Counted from the stretch's first letter, positions 1 through 9,676 are shown. The stretch: DNA of 16,931 bases from Echinostoma caproni (GCA_900618425.1 UZAN01041642.1:29224-46154), one strand, 5' to 3'. Numbers and translations: made by a program. The notes: generated by a model from the letters alone, not told the origin.

Positions 1-163
1 TTAGCAACGAAGAAAGATACGTAATTTTAGAGGCAGAGCTGCAGTGGAGCTGAAGGAGAATACAGAATTCANACTTCAGGAAAGAACTGATAATGTTGCC
101 TAGCTTAATTACGAAATGTCTGCGAACAACACTTCCAGCTCGGAGAACCCATCAACACCGACA
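1..163 (+). repeat. Decayed copy A of a hammerhead-like dispersed repeat
   Basis: From about base 87 to 159 this matches 11655-11727 closely. Shared blocks include the ATGTTGCCTAGCTT segment (93-106) and the CTGCGAACAACACTTCCA segment (120-137). A looser match of the 5' part runs from about base 16 (GAGGCAGAG against GAGGTGAGA, GAGCTGAAG against GAGCTGGAAG). Read as a hammerhead, the core is damaged: the conserved CUGAUGA is CUGAUAA at 87-93, the short inner stem I before it is lost, and stem II pairs poorly, although GAAA (113-116) and a GUC triplet (118-120) remain. It is therefore probably inactive. An N at base 72 interrupts the 5' half, and the copy may extend beyond the window start. 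Similarity between the copies is seen directly; a Penelope-like origin is inferred. Confidence 0.7.
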
Positions 164-523
164 CCTTTTACATATTTTGTTTCAGCTAAATTATTGGACA
201 AAAGGTGGTTTTCCATATCAACTGAACACGTGAATTAACGAGATATTGTGATATAGTCACAAGGGAATGTGTCATCAAAGTGCTGTGTTCGATAGCTGTA
301 TTCCACAAAAGATGATAATGTGTCCATGTTGACTCAATAAGGAATTTTCGACATCCTTGGTCATATTGTTTCCTCTATCCATTTCTTTCTTTTCTTGTTT
401 GAGCATCTAAATGAGATAACTTGGATGAGATATTGAAGTGAAATCTTTTCAAACATCTTTGCGACAAGAATGGTATGGTACGTAAGCACAATTGTTAAAT
501 GTTTAAATTATCTAAAGTTCAGT
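164..523. other. No recognisable gene
   Basis: AT-rich sequence between copy A of the hammerhead-like repeat and the tRNA-like sequence. I see no coding similarity on either strand. On the minus strand it lies downstream of the tRNA-like head, so part of it could be a SINE body, but no second copy is present in this window to test that. Confidence 0.4.
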
Positions 524-606
524 AGCCTCGATGGGATTCGAACCCACACATGGAGGCCGCCTACTCTTTTGTACAGCGCACGCCAAACTAGGTGGGTTAC
601 GAGGCC
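524..606 (-). tRNA. tRNA-like sequence, probable tRNA-derived SINE head or tRNA pseudogene
   Basis: On the minus strand, 606-600 (GGCCTCG) can pair with 530-524 (CGAGGCT) as a 7-bp acceptor stem with one G-U pair. Next to it is a well-formed T arm: GTGGG, loop TTCGAAT, CCCAT. The core GGGTTCGAATCCC fits the RNA polymerase III B box well. The total length is 83 nt. The D-arm and A-box region is poor: only a CCA/TGG stem is evident and the sequence departs from the A-box consensus. No clean 5-bp anticodon stem can be drawn, so no amino acid is assigned. A good 3' half with a degenerate 5' half suggests a SINE head or pseudogene more than a working tRNA. A 135-aa minus-strand reading frame crossing it is considered spurious. 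Confidence 0.55.
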
Positions 607-2815
607 ACACCAATGGCATACTGATCGTTTCACATTCAAATCAACGATCGAACGTACAAAGGCATATGGCAACCACCAGGTAACATGTAAGCTGACTGTC
701 ACGACAATTTGAACAACTGTATTAATCCTCCTCGTGGTATATTTTTCACTCACATTCGGTTTACAACATATCACACACAGGTTGTCCGATTTATTGAATA
801 ACCAAACCGTCAAATTTACTGGAAGCAGGGGACCGTTGTGGTTAATTAGAACTTTAAACTGGCCTATGAAGCTCAGGGAATGAACATGAGTTAAGTGGAG
901 TGTCACCTTGCGCATAACCTAAAATTGACAGTGAAAAAGCCCAAATGATCACAGTGAACTTTGACAAAGCATCCGAAAAACGAGAATGCCATCCCACAAG
1001 CGGCTTATCGGGAGGGAACTCCGAAGCAGAGAGACTGTTTGTCTGTGTACAGGTATTAACCAAACTCGTGCAACATCATGACTTTTCCCAAATCTACTTA
1101 TCTTATTGCCAAACGTTTTGATCCTTATGCACGGGCATGTGCATGGTATTACCCTAGGTCACTCTCAAAAGTTTTATAGTACTAATAAATTATATGGTTG
1201 CTTCTTTTGGCCGAGCGCGTTAGAAAAGTACAATTNCCTCCTTTATTTTGGAGCACTTGAGTCAGCCTTTTTGGCATGGAGTCCACCATCTTGGAAATTA
1301 GATCAATTTTGGGTATTTGAAGCTGAGAAATATTTCTCTTTTCAGAGTCATGTTGCACGAGTTCGATCAATACCTATACATGCACTCCAGAGCTGGGTTC
1401 AAACTACTCAACAATAGGTACTGATGACCTACACAACTGAGATTTCAACTTGGGGCCTGTTGGAGTATGAAAATATGAGTAGCATTGAGATAATGATCCG
1501 CCGATTTATGAATAATGTACATTCCACGATGGAGTGACGAAGGTTTGCTTGATCTAGGTAGCTACAATTTTGTTGTAACAACTTTAAGCTTTGTTCACGG
1601 ACCTTTTCTCAGCTCTCCAGGATCCGTGATAGTTCCTGTTTCCACTTGGGGTTTCGGCGTGGCGTTAATTTAGCTGTTTGATTTCTTGTCTGAACATTCA
1701 TTCTCATCACTATATGGTTATACCGAATCAGTGAATCTTCAGAATGCTTCGAAATCAATTCTGATTCAAACAAGAAAGCCATCACGGATGTGCTTGCGAA
1801 ACGAACATGACACATAGCGGTTACAAAATAACAGCAACTCCCACTCGTAATCCCCGATCTAGATCAGTAGAGATTTGAAACACACACTGGGTACTCTACA
1901 TCCCTGATAGCAGCTGTTTTCACAAAGCGGTAATCAAATAAATTCTCATCTGCCTGTGTATGGTTACATTCCTACACAACTACCATGGCCAGTGGTTAAC
2001 CGGAGGCATTCAGTAAAGTTAAATGTCTGATCCCCAATCGATCAAATCCCACCACCACCGACGCTGCCGCCAACGCCACTCAACTTGTCCCGTTTATCTA
2101 TGCGTCGTGTACAGGATATTTGAGTGACCGAATCCCTTTTCCCAAAAATTGTTTGTATCATTGCACATTTTCCGCAAAAGGAAAGAAAAGGAAAATGGTG
2201 GGAGTACGGAAAATTTAACCAAGACTTTCGTAAATATCTGGAGTGCAGCAAAAAGCGGACGCAAGTTGTTCAAGAAAATGTATAAACAACCTCGAACTGG
2301 TTGTTCTGAAATGGGAATAAGTAATTTATTTAGGATAGAAGATCGTGTTCAATGGTGTGGCTTCATTATAATGGAAACAATAATGTAATCCATTACCCGG
2401 CTTATAAAACGACCGTATAACCTTGTTCTGGAAATCCAGGAGTTGATTCTCCCCACAGTCTCATCGACTGCAGACCAGGACTACTTAAAGCTTGTGAATA
2501 TCGATATCCGTCAGATGCAAATGAGTGGTTAATGGTTGAAAATTGCACATTTACGTGGATCTCGTCTATCCGGCAGTTTTACTCCATAAACCAATCTCCC
2601 GGTTCATGGAAACATGGTTTGCCTATATGGAAATCATTCGTTGACAGTCAGTCAGAAATGACTTGATTGCCTCACAAGAACCGGGTCAATCATTGTTGTG
2701 ATTGTGCACATTTCAACTGCAATCATGGTTGTCTGTATCCGCCAAGAGTCAACGCGGTTTCGTTCATTCTGTTTAGTGGGCAACACATGCGTGGGGAACA
2801 AATTGAGTAAACCCT
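607..2815. other. Long stretch with no recognisable gene
   Basis: About 2.2 kb without recognised protein, RNA or repeat features. Short open frames occur, such as 103 codons at 1106-1417 that spans an ambiguous base at 1237. None shows a family motif, and stop density looks random. A short run of CACCAC/GCCGCC triplets lies at 2050-2076. Host introns or old unrecognised repeats are the likely content, but nothing specific can be supported. Confidence 0.5.
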
Positions 2816-3550
2816 ATTGTGCTGGCACTCCTTAGCAGACTTAGTTTCTATAACTATGTGAAAGATAGGGGCAGAGCACGGCTATGGGCAGCAGAATGAA
2901 GTCCACTAAAGTAGAATTGTTCGTCGACGGTGGTATAAACCGTGGTTCTAAAATCATACAGTAATAATAAAACAGATAAAGTAACTCACAGCCAGGTGAG
3001 CAACCAAATTACAGAGGAGCAGTAACAGCCGGTGACAGTAATGGTAGGAACAAGGCAGACAGCTAAGCGTAACAGTAGCGCAGCAGTGAAATTCAAATTA
3101 GGAGAGATTGCGGTACGGTACAGAAAAGGCTTACAATACACTTTATTTCAAGAATAAAATATAAAGAAAGAAAGTACAATGGGTTTAGATGAAGTGTAGT
3201 AAATGCTAGTAAATTGGAACGAGATGACGAAGGGCGGTGTTAATCGAAAGTATGCGTATCAGAGTACAGCATCGAGATTAGAAATAAAGAGGTCCGTGAC
3301 AGGCATGCGTGGTGTAGGGTTGACGTTTATGTCAACAATCGGTTGGTCTCCGGGCGACAGTTTTTTACTTGCAGAACTAGCGTTCAGAAAAGTTTTATAC
3401 CGAAGGGAAGATGCAGTCTTATGAATAAAGATATCGTAATCACAGCATTAAGTCCGGTAGATACGCTATCAGACCATATAAATTTCATAACTATAGATTC
3501 CATGGGATGCCTAGAAAAATGAAAATCTAACTGTTGGTAAAATAAACGCT
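2816..3550 (-). promoter_or_regulatory. Possible LTR-like region: TATA box and polyadenylation signal on the minus strand
   Basis: Read on the minus strand, a GTATAAAAC box (3400-3392) is followed about 250 bases later by AATAAAG (3147-3141), the order found in the U3-R-U5 of LTR retrotransposons. No second LTR copy, no clear TG/CA ends, no target duplication and no gag or pol coding sequence is seen nearby, so at best it would be a solo LTR. The stretch has no recognised gene; a 73-codon plus-strand frame at 3203-3424 shows no family motif. The boundaries given are only the extent of otherwise unexplained sequence. The motifs could be a coincidence in AT-rich DNA. Confidence 0.2.
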
Positions 3551-3868
3551 GAATGCCACTCGTCAGCAGTCCAATGGAGCAAGATCTAATTACGATTTGT
3601 TTTTCGCCCTTCGATTGGCTGCGCTACACTTACATGCTCTCCGTCACGTTGGGGGAATTTTCACCTTTTCACTCACTATCATGCGTCGTCGTTACTCACG
3701 GATTGATATTATTTGTTTCAAACGTGCCATGACATGCTTCCATGGTTCAGCGACTGTGCGCCTCCAAGTTCTCAATGTCCAGGCTGGACCAAAACACGCA
3801 AACGTGTAGGATGGCAAATTACCCTTAACTGCACCACTCTGTCAAAAATGACTGTCCCGTCAGCACTA

Positions 3869-4480
3869 TCATTAGGTCCCTATTTCACAAAATGTCGGAT
3901 TTAACTAGTGTCCTCCGATCAAGAATTCATACGAACACGTGTGCTGTCTGTGTTCATGAATCCTGGTTGAATAAGGACGTAGATGGTTCTCTAGTGTCAA
4001 TAGACGGCTTTCAAGTTTACCGACAGGATCGTGGAACCGGAGGGGGTGTTGCCACATATGTCAACTTTTCCTGGTGTGGCAGGTCTCATGTTATTTTCAG
4101 TAGTGCTCAAAAGGCATTGAGTGCCTAACTATACAGTGTTACCCTAGATTTTCCCGTTTTACTCACACAATTTTGACTAAATTGTATATAGCTCCTTACT
4201 GTACACAGTCCTAACGTATGCCATTCTTCGACTCTCTCATACCTTTTATTGCCCCACTTTTAGACGTTAACCTGCATATAATCGTTGGCGACTTCAACCA
4301 TACTAGCACTTGTCCACTTTTATCATTGGGTATGACAGATCTTTGTCACACTCCCACAAGAGGTAACCCTATACTGGACAGAGTAATTATTAACCAACCA
4401 ACCGTTTTTTATTTAGCACTAAAAGCACCTATTTCCCCCATTGACCATTGCTTCCTCTTAGTTCGACCTAAAATTTATTC
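3869..4480 (+). pseudogene. CR1-like endonuclease domain, frameshifted relic
   Basis: The first block, in the frame starting at 3869, reads IIRSLFHKMSDL and continues to an HESWLNKDVDG motif, IDGFQVYRQDR and GGGVATYVN, the hallmark N-terminal half of CR1/Jockey endonucleases. The frame ends at a stop at 4126-4128. The second block, in another frame, begins about 4173 with LTKLYIAPY, crosses a stop at 4206-4208, then shows LHIIVGDFNH (near 4287), a TPTRGNPILD stretch and the terminal PIDHC (about 4437-4451). The family usually has SDH here, so the Ser is replaced while Asp and His remain. The two frames imply a frameshift between about 4128 and 4173. The catalytic scaffold is recognisable but the domain cannot be expressed as one piece. 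Confidence 0.85.
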
Positions 4481-4917
4481 ACACAGTGCATACAAATCTT
4501 TCAGCCGAACTAAGCATATCATATTTCGTTTTCGTAACCTCTCATCTACAGGTGTTTCCCTCCTGAATGAATCTCTCAGACAAGCCTCTTTATGGTTTTC
4601 ATCATCTGCTTCTTCTCTATTTGCCTGTATTCCCCTATTCACCCAAACAATCAATGCCATTTATAATTACTGCTGATCTGTTCAAAGCCTATATGTGTCC
4701 AACGGAAGGATAAACTCTCCCCTACTAAAGTCGGTGCGACGACAAAAGGAACGTGCGTACAAGTCTCACCATGCTTCAGCTGTCCAGGCTCATCAGAGCT
4801 GAAGTAAATAGATTAAACGCATTATTCTCTGATCGAATTCTGAGGACTGGAAAAGGCAAACACCTGTGGCAAGGTTAACGACTTCTCCGTTGAAGGAAGA
4901 AAGGGTAGTCTAAAGTA
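4480..4917 (+). pseudogene. CR1-like endonuclease-RT linker, decayed
   Basis: This stretch continues the element between the endonuclease and the RT. In one frame 4218-4676 remains open beyond the terminal DHC motif. Then a short LLKSVRRQKERAYKSHH block appears near 4724-4774, and after another frame change AEVNRLNALFSDRI near 4799-4840 and GKGKHLW to about 4872. Such basic and Leu-Asn-rich blocks sit just before the RT in CR1-type ORF2 proteins. Frame changes near 4780-4800 and 4870-4917 add to the decay. The match is weaker than for the flanking domains. Confidence 0.6.
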
Positions 4918-5918
4918 AATGTGGACGCTGATGACCTCAATACCGCATTCCTGTGCCAGTCATCGGATATTCTTCCTACCTTCTCGTCACAAAATGTTTG
5001 TAATGTGGAACTATTCTCATATCGTGATTTGTTAAAACTTTTAAAAAGCTGCAATTAGTCTTCTACTGCAGGCTCGGATGACTTACATCTAACCCTCTTC
5101 AAATTTGGTGCTGTTTCCCTAACTGGTGCGGTTACCTCCATTGTCAATAAATCTCATAGTTCTTCTACTATCCCCGACTATTGAAGGCTGGTCACAATCA
5201 AACCAATCCCCAAAGTATCCAAAGCCTCTATCCTCTCCAAACGTTTTCGCTCTATAGTATTAACACCTTCAGCTCTTAAATTGGCTAAAAAGACCATCCT
5301 CAAATGCCTTCAGCAGTCTACAAACATTCTCAGTGATCCGTTACAGCCTAATAGATCCACCTTGGACGCAGTCTCCGCCCTCATTCATTTTATCACTAGG
5401 TATTTGAACAGCTCTGTTACGTGTGTTTGGTGTGCTTTACTGCATTACTCTTCTGCATGTGATTCCATTTCTAGATCTAAGTTGTTACAAAAATCTTGAA
5501 TCGTTTGTATGCCCCAAACATTTATTAGCTTGCCTATCCAACTCTTTTACCGACAGAGTACAAACCACTAGATTGAGGAAGGCCACATCGAAACCTTTAG
5601 TCAACAACTCCTGGGTTATTCAAGCAGCTGTGCTATCCCCATACTTATTTTCTGCTTATATTTGTGATATTCCCTGTATTTCTCCCGCACGAATTTTGAA
5701 ATATGCAGATGACGTCGTTTTGTGTTAGCCCATTTCTTCATACTCCGATCTAAGATCTTTCACCGACAATCTTGATCAAATTCAGCCATTCTCCTCCTCA
5801 TTGGGGCCAACCCTGAACCCTAGTAAATTTGTTGAGTGTTTACATAGTTTTGCTCGCTCCCCATATCCGACAGACCCCACAGTGATAATTAACAATCGTT
5901 TATCAAGGGTGAACTGTC
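4918..5918 (+). pseudogene. CR1-like reverse transcriptase domain, frameshifted, catalytic residue lost
   Basis: The fingers lie in one frame from 4918, including AGSDDLHLTLFKFG, VTIKPIPKV and FRSIVLTPSALKLAKK, interrupted by stops at 5056-5058 and 5182-5184. The palm motif A region reads LLHYSSACDS; the family pattern is LDYSSAFD, so the catalytic Asp appears to be His at 5443-5445. A shift into the next frame near 5490 then gives SNSFTDRVQTTRL, AAVLSPYLFSAYICDI and motif C KYADDVVLC, with YADD at 5702-5713, followed at once by a stop at 5726-5728. Similarity continues through LNPSKFVECL to about 5918. Loss of the motif A Asp would abolish polymerase activity even without the stops, if this alignment holds. 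Confidence 0.88.
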
Positions 5919-6446
5919 GAATATCTTGCTGTAACCATAAATAGCATTCTTCATTGGTCAACCCACATCCATAACTGTATTGGTAAACTGCGACACCTAT
6001 CATTTCAAATACGAAAGCTCAGGCAATTTCGTGCATCCCAGTCAGTTATTTCTATCTTTGTTTATCAGTGTGTTTTCCCCATCTTACTCTACTGTTCCCC
6101 AGTTATTTTTCCTGGTTTACTCAAACAGGATTTCAAAGTCTTACGCCGCGGTCTAACCATTATTAGTCGTGTCTTTTCTATTCCTGTGAATGAATTAGCT
6201 GTAAAGCTTTCAGAGTATCACGTAACTTTCTGTGTGAAATTTGCTGAGAGTATTCTCACAGATCCTGATCACCCATTGCACGCAGAACTGACATGATGTC
6301 GTTCCCATCATTCAACACGCTCCCAATTCCGTCAGATCCCCTCTGGAATTAACACTTACCGCAGTTCACCTGTACCGTATCTTGCTCGAATACTCATAAA
6401 CAAAGAGCGGACAATAGATGAACTTTGTTTTAACTTTGGGTTGTGA
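5919..6446 (+). pseudogene. CR1-like ORF2 C-terminal region
   Basis: A third frame opens at 5919 with EYLAVTINSILHWSTHI, matching the YLGV...WS.HI block after the RT thumb of CR1-like elements. It continues with LRHLSFQIRKLRQFR, a hydrophobic PILLYCSPVIFPGL segment and SRVFSIPVNELA. A stop occurs at 6294-6296, after which the same frame stays open to the terminal stop TGA at 6444-6446, probably the natural end of ORF2. The frame change at 5919 resolves cleanly, since the motif is contiguous across it. AT-rich DNA with a T8 run (6471-6478) follows and may be the element's 3' tail, but the 3' end was not determined. Confidence 0.75.
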
Positions 6447-6721
6447 GATATCCTCATGTCCGTAAAAGTTTTTTTTCATAGTTTATGTGCATTGTGACGG
6501 CTAGCGTCTATAATTTCTTTTAACTGAAATGTGAGCTCCAGTGCTTGCAAAAGTTATACACAATACACAATAGTAATTAACACTTACCATTCATTAAGGT
6601 GCATCGTTCATTCCGGCCTGCTCTTTACAAAGCACTCGATAAGTAAATGTTAATTTATCACTAGTTTGCATTTGCTGGTAGTGTGCACTTCCGCGAACAC
6701 TCAAATTTGTTATCCCTTGTA

Positions 6722-7003
6722 CGTTCCCGGTTCGACAAAGAAACTGTATCCAAATTAAACCTCGAAGACGTTTAAAATTATGAATTAAGTCCGGGAGAGG
6801 ACGGAGTATTGGGCAAGTATGAAGAAATTCGGTGAAACCGTGGCTGATAATTTAATATTCCTACCCCTCTTTCTCCATTCCAACTCAGTGTCATTTGTCA
6901 AATAGATTGTTGTTTCTACCTGAATTCCACTCGCCTTAACAGTTAGCAGGTATTTTATCTTTATTCCAAAGTATTAACATGCTGTAAACTAATGGAAATA
7001 GCC
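6722..7003 (+). mobile_element. Fragment of a second non-LTR reverse transcriptase
   Basis: The frame at 6722 reads RSRFDKETVSKLNLEDV, then after a stop ELSPGEDGVLGKY, close to the SPGPDG motif at the start of non-LTR RT fingers. A shift near 6816 gives MKKFGETVADNL and a short hydrophobic stretch, the block that follows SPGPDG in these enzymes. After more decay, CCKLMEIAM at 6980-7003 resembles the CK.ME block of RT motif 2. The spacing of the three blocks fits one RT domain. It differs from the CR1-like element just upstream, which has its own fingers, so this is a separate insertion. Only the fingers survive and no YADD is present. An accidental match of short motifs remains possible. Confidence 0.5.
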
Positions 7004-7540
7004 ATGTGCTACAACCAAATCGATCCGCAGATGAGCAGAATAGCACAGAGATTATGTGAGAAATGACTATGTAAGGACATTGAAACTGATCAACCCAGGG
7101 ATGTTGGGGGTGTTACTAACGGTCCCTATGTCGCCCGTCCAGGAACAAAATGGTTGAACACAGTCCGCAAGGAAGATAAACAAGCAAGAGAGCGGCAAAA
7201 TCAAAAGAGAACCCATGATCAATAGGAACCTTGAGTGTCCTTTTCCCTTAAACATCTTGTACTTTGTCTTTGCCATAAGTTGTTGGCTACAATATACATT
7301 CGTGTGTAGCAACCGTGTTCTCCCTTCGTGTACCTGATTGATGACACGAGATGCAGTCGAGCGCCAGTGGTAACGTGCGTTCACTGCTTTCATTTCAGAG
7401 TGAGCCGTTGCGGATACGTGTCGCATAGGTTCTGTACTCACGTCACGGCTACGCGAATGACAGATAAAGACATGATATGTAAGGCGGACCGGACATACGA
7501 TGGGATAAATGTAATCTCCAAAACCTGTTTGCCTCTAAAC
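7004..7540. other. No assigned gene; several overlapping open frames
   Basis: A 124-codon frame on the minus strand (7441-7067) overlaps an 83-codon plus-strand frame (7328-7579). The minus-strand translation has a hydrophobic segment, LLIMGSLLILPLSCLFIFL, near residues 74-92, which could be a membrane span. No family is recognised, no splice or promoter context supports a gene, and open frames of this size arise by chance. It may be an unrecognised dispersed repeat. Confidence 0.3.
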
Positions 7541-7564
7541 GTTGTTGTTGTTGCTGCTGCTGCT
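7541..7564 (+). repeat. GTT/GCT trinucleotide microsatellite
   Basis: A run of about four GTT units passes directly into about four GCT units. The pattern is visible in the bases and probably reflects slippage plus a point change that spread. It falls inside an unassigned open frame but nothing suggests it is translated. Confidence 0.85.
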
Positions 7565-9346
7565 CTTATCTTTGAATAAGAAAAAGAACAAAGAAAGACC
7601 CATTGAATTAAATATTAAAAAACTTCCCAAACCATATGTCAATGCGAACACTAAAATCTTTTTCCATTGGATATGATAGCTACGTTTGCGATCAGTATAA
7701 AGCCAGGCGAAGCACACTACGTACATTAGAGTACTGTTGGGTACTTTCTGCTGTTGCTACAGAATCCAGTCAATCATCTCAGATTCCCGTATCCGAATGA
7801 AATGGCAACGAGTTCAAAGCGGCGAAGATCGACAAAAACGAACACGCCAGTACCCGAATCAACTGGCACGTTCACACAGTTTCGGTATTCCATAGGTTTT
7901 TATTCAGCAGATTGGAGTATGAGGTGATGAGAGAGGTCGAGGAAGCAACACGTTAGAGGAAAAAATGTACAGTCCTCCTCCGAAACTATTCCTACCCCAC
8001 CGCGTGTGCACAAACACTTTCAACAATAAAAACCAATGCAACTTCAAAAGATCCATGAAAGACGTAGAACACAGAGGAATATTTTTAGATGAAAGTCTAA
8101 GGGAATTGCAAATCGGATAAGGATGAGTTTACCGGAAAGAATAAAAAGATTGATTTCAAAGTTGACTGTCCAGTAGAGCACTCCTACCAAGCCAGCTATT
8201 GAGTGAATGAAAGGAAAGACTGCCGTGAGGAAACCATGGAAACTTACCTGCTTTGAGGCTCAAAACACACCTTTTTGCGCATCACTGTTTGAGTGAGCTA
8301 GGAAAAACATACTAGATAACCAAGGTTTTTTTCCTTCCGGCGTTCAGCAATCGGAAGAAAGATTTGTAAACTACCGGTTGGCACTTCAAACAGCGATAAA
8401 AACAAGTGTCTGAAAGCAGTCTGCATGCGCGCTCAGCGTTCCAGGGTTTTCATCAATAATTTCACGGAAGATTCACCCATATTTTAATTTCATACGTCAT
8501 CCTTGCGCCTGAATTGTGCGCTTCAAGCTTGCTTCCTCCCGTGCAGTTAACCGAAATCACTCCACGCTCTTCGTGGAGCTCATCAATAGTTTATACGAAC
8601 AATCCATCAGGGATTCTAAATTCGGACTCTTTGCAGCGAAGGTGCACTTCCGTTGCCACTGTGCCAAGCAGTCCGCACCCAAATGGACCAGAAATAGTGT
8701 TTTCAATTTGTTCGAATGTCTTCTTCAACGAGAAGCAGTCAGTTCACGTGGCCTGACGGCGAGAAGTGAGGACACAACACATTTTCTTAACTTTACACAA
8801 AAGCCACCAACTGATTAAAATCTTCCGTGCAGGTGTTGGGCAAACATAACTAAACAATCCTACTGGGCTATATTTGCATTCACATTTAACCCACAGTAGT
8901 CAATAGGAACATGTTGTTGATTGGAGTTAGCCGACAGTATACCGAGTCTGTATTTGAAGCTAACAAGTCAAATGAACGGCCTGTACGGGATTTCAAACAC
9001 AATCACACCCACACTGAGAAGCAATGCGGACTCACATTTCACCAGATTTAGTACGTGGCTCGCGCATAGAGATGAACTCTTAAAGATGACCAATCTTGAG
9101 GCAGCATAAATCCGCAGTATGAGTTTTCAACATCCCTTGCATGTTTAGAATTTGGTACTCTTCTTTTTGTACGGTGTTTGAGTTTATTTCATCATCCAGT
9201 TAATGTGTTTGTTTTACGGAGAACACTGACTGTCAACCGAACCATAGTTTTTGACTGGCTGCCCGGAACCATGATTTATGGTGGAAGAGAGAAGGGAGGA
9301 TGATAGGAGTGTATCGAAAAATCGATGCGCCATGTGTTGTTTTATT
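7565..9346. other. No recognisable gene
   Basis: About 1.8 kb with no coding similarity that I recognise. Two overlapping plus frames at 8514-8756 (80 codons) and 8516-8818 (100 codons) are open together. Neither has a recognisable motif, so neither is called. No RNA gene or tandem repeat was seen. Confidence 0.4.
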
Positions 9347-9421
9347 GTGAATGTTAATGTTATAGTGTTAATAACACAGCGANNNTCGCTGTGTTATTAA
9401 CACTATAACATTAACATTCAC
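9347..9421. repeat. Perfect 36-bp inverted repeat around a 3-base gap
   Basis: The left arm 9347-9382 (starting GTGAATGTTAATG) is the exact reverse complement of the right arm 9386-9421, with NNN at 9383-9385. Pairing stops at the next base out (T9346 against G9422). Each arm also holds a smaller palindrome, GTGTTA-A-TAACAC in the left arm. A perfect arm pair centred exactly on unknown bases points to an assembly join of two inverted reads or contig ends. A real hairpin or short inverted-repeat end is the alternative. Confidence 0.95.
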
Positions 9422-9633
9422 GAGAGAAGGGGGGAATTCAAAAAAGATGGCCCGATTAGCAAGACAGGGTATAACTGCAACAATAATTTATTTTTGTTTA
9501 TTTCAACACGTAACCAATTACAGAGGACTGACAAATATGCCACAACATATGAACAAAAATAAATCTGTAGAATGTGTTCAACAATTGGTATACATTGTGT
9601 GTTTGCTTTTGTGCGTATGTTCGCGTGGGTGCA
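9422..9633. other. No recognisable gene
   Basis: Short stretch between the inverted repeat and a microsatellite. It contains a 63-codon open frame (9447-9638) without recognisable motifs, which I do not call. Confidence 0.35.
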
Positions 9634-9676
9634 AGTGAGTGAGTGAGTGGACGAGAAAGTGAGTGCGAGTGAGTGA
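9634..9676 (+). repeat. Imperfect GTGA/GAGT tetranucleotide microsatellite
   Basis: Repeated GTGA units run from 9634 to about 9649, then after an interruption (GGACGAGAAA) resume at about 9659-9676. It is imperfect and short, and no function is implied. Confidence 0.8.

Larger units (their letters stand above)
3760..6446 (+). mobile_element. CR1/Jockey-like non-LTR retrotransposon ORF2, decayed
   Basis: A nearly complete ORF2 fossil in the expected order: APE-type endonuclease (about 3869-4480), linker (about 4480-4920), reverse transcriptase (about 4918-5918) and C-terminal region (5919-6446). These elements nick target DNA with the endonuclease and copy their RNA at the nick. The reading passes through all three plus frames with at least five frameshifts and several in-frame stops, so no full protein can be made. 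The 5' boundary is uncertain because only weak basic sequence precedes the first clear endonuclease motif. No target-site duplication or clear 3' terminal repeat was found. The endonuclease and RT motifs resemble CR1-type elements known from schistosomes; the exact family cannot be named from sequence reading alone. Confidence 0.85.

Noticed and set aside
508..915. 135-codon minus-strand open frame
   Set aside because: It runs straight through the tRNA-like sequence and shows no protein motif, so it is a chance frame.
1106..1417. 103-codon plus-strand open frame
   Set aside because: No recognisable family; it spans an ambiguous base at 1237 and has no exon context.
1423..1450. CTGATGA as another hammerhead core
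   Set aside because: No GAAA partner and no flanking stems.
3203..3424. 73-codon plus-strand frame
   Set aside because: No motif, and it lies antisense to the possible LTR signals; considered chance.
4926..4945. CTGATGA followed by sequence, as another hammerhead core
   Set aside because: No GAAA or pairing stems follow at suitable spacing, and it lies in the CR1-like RT coding relic.
8514..8818. Two overlapping plus frames of 80 and 100 codons
   Set aside because: Neither has a recognisable motif, and co-open frames of this length are expected in 17 kb.
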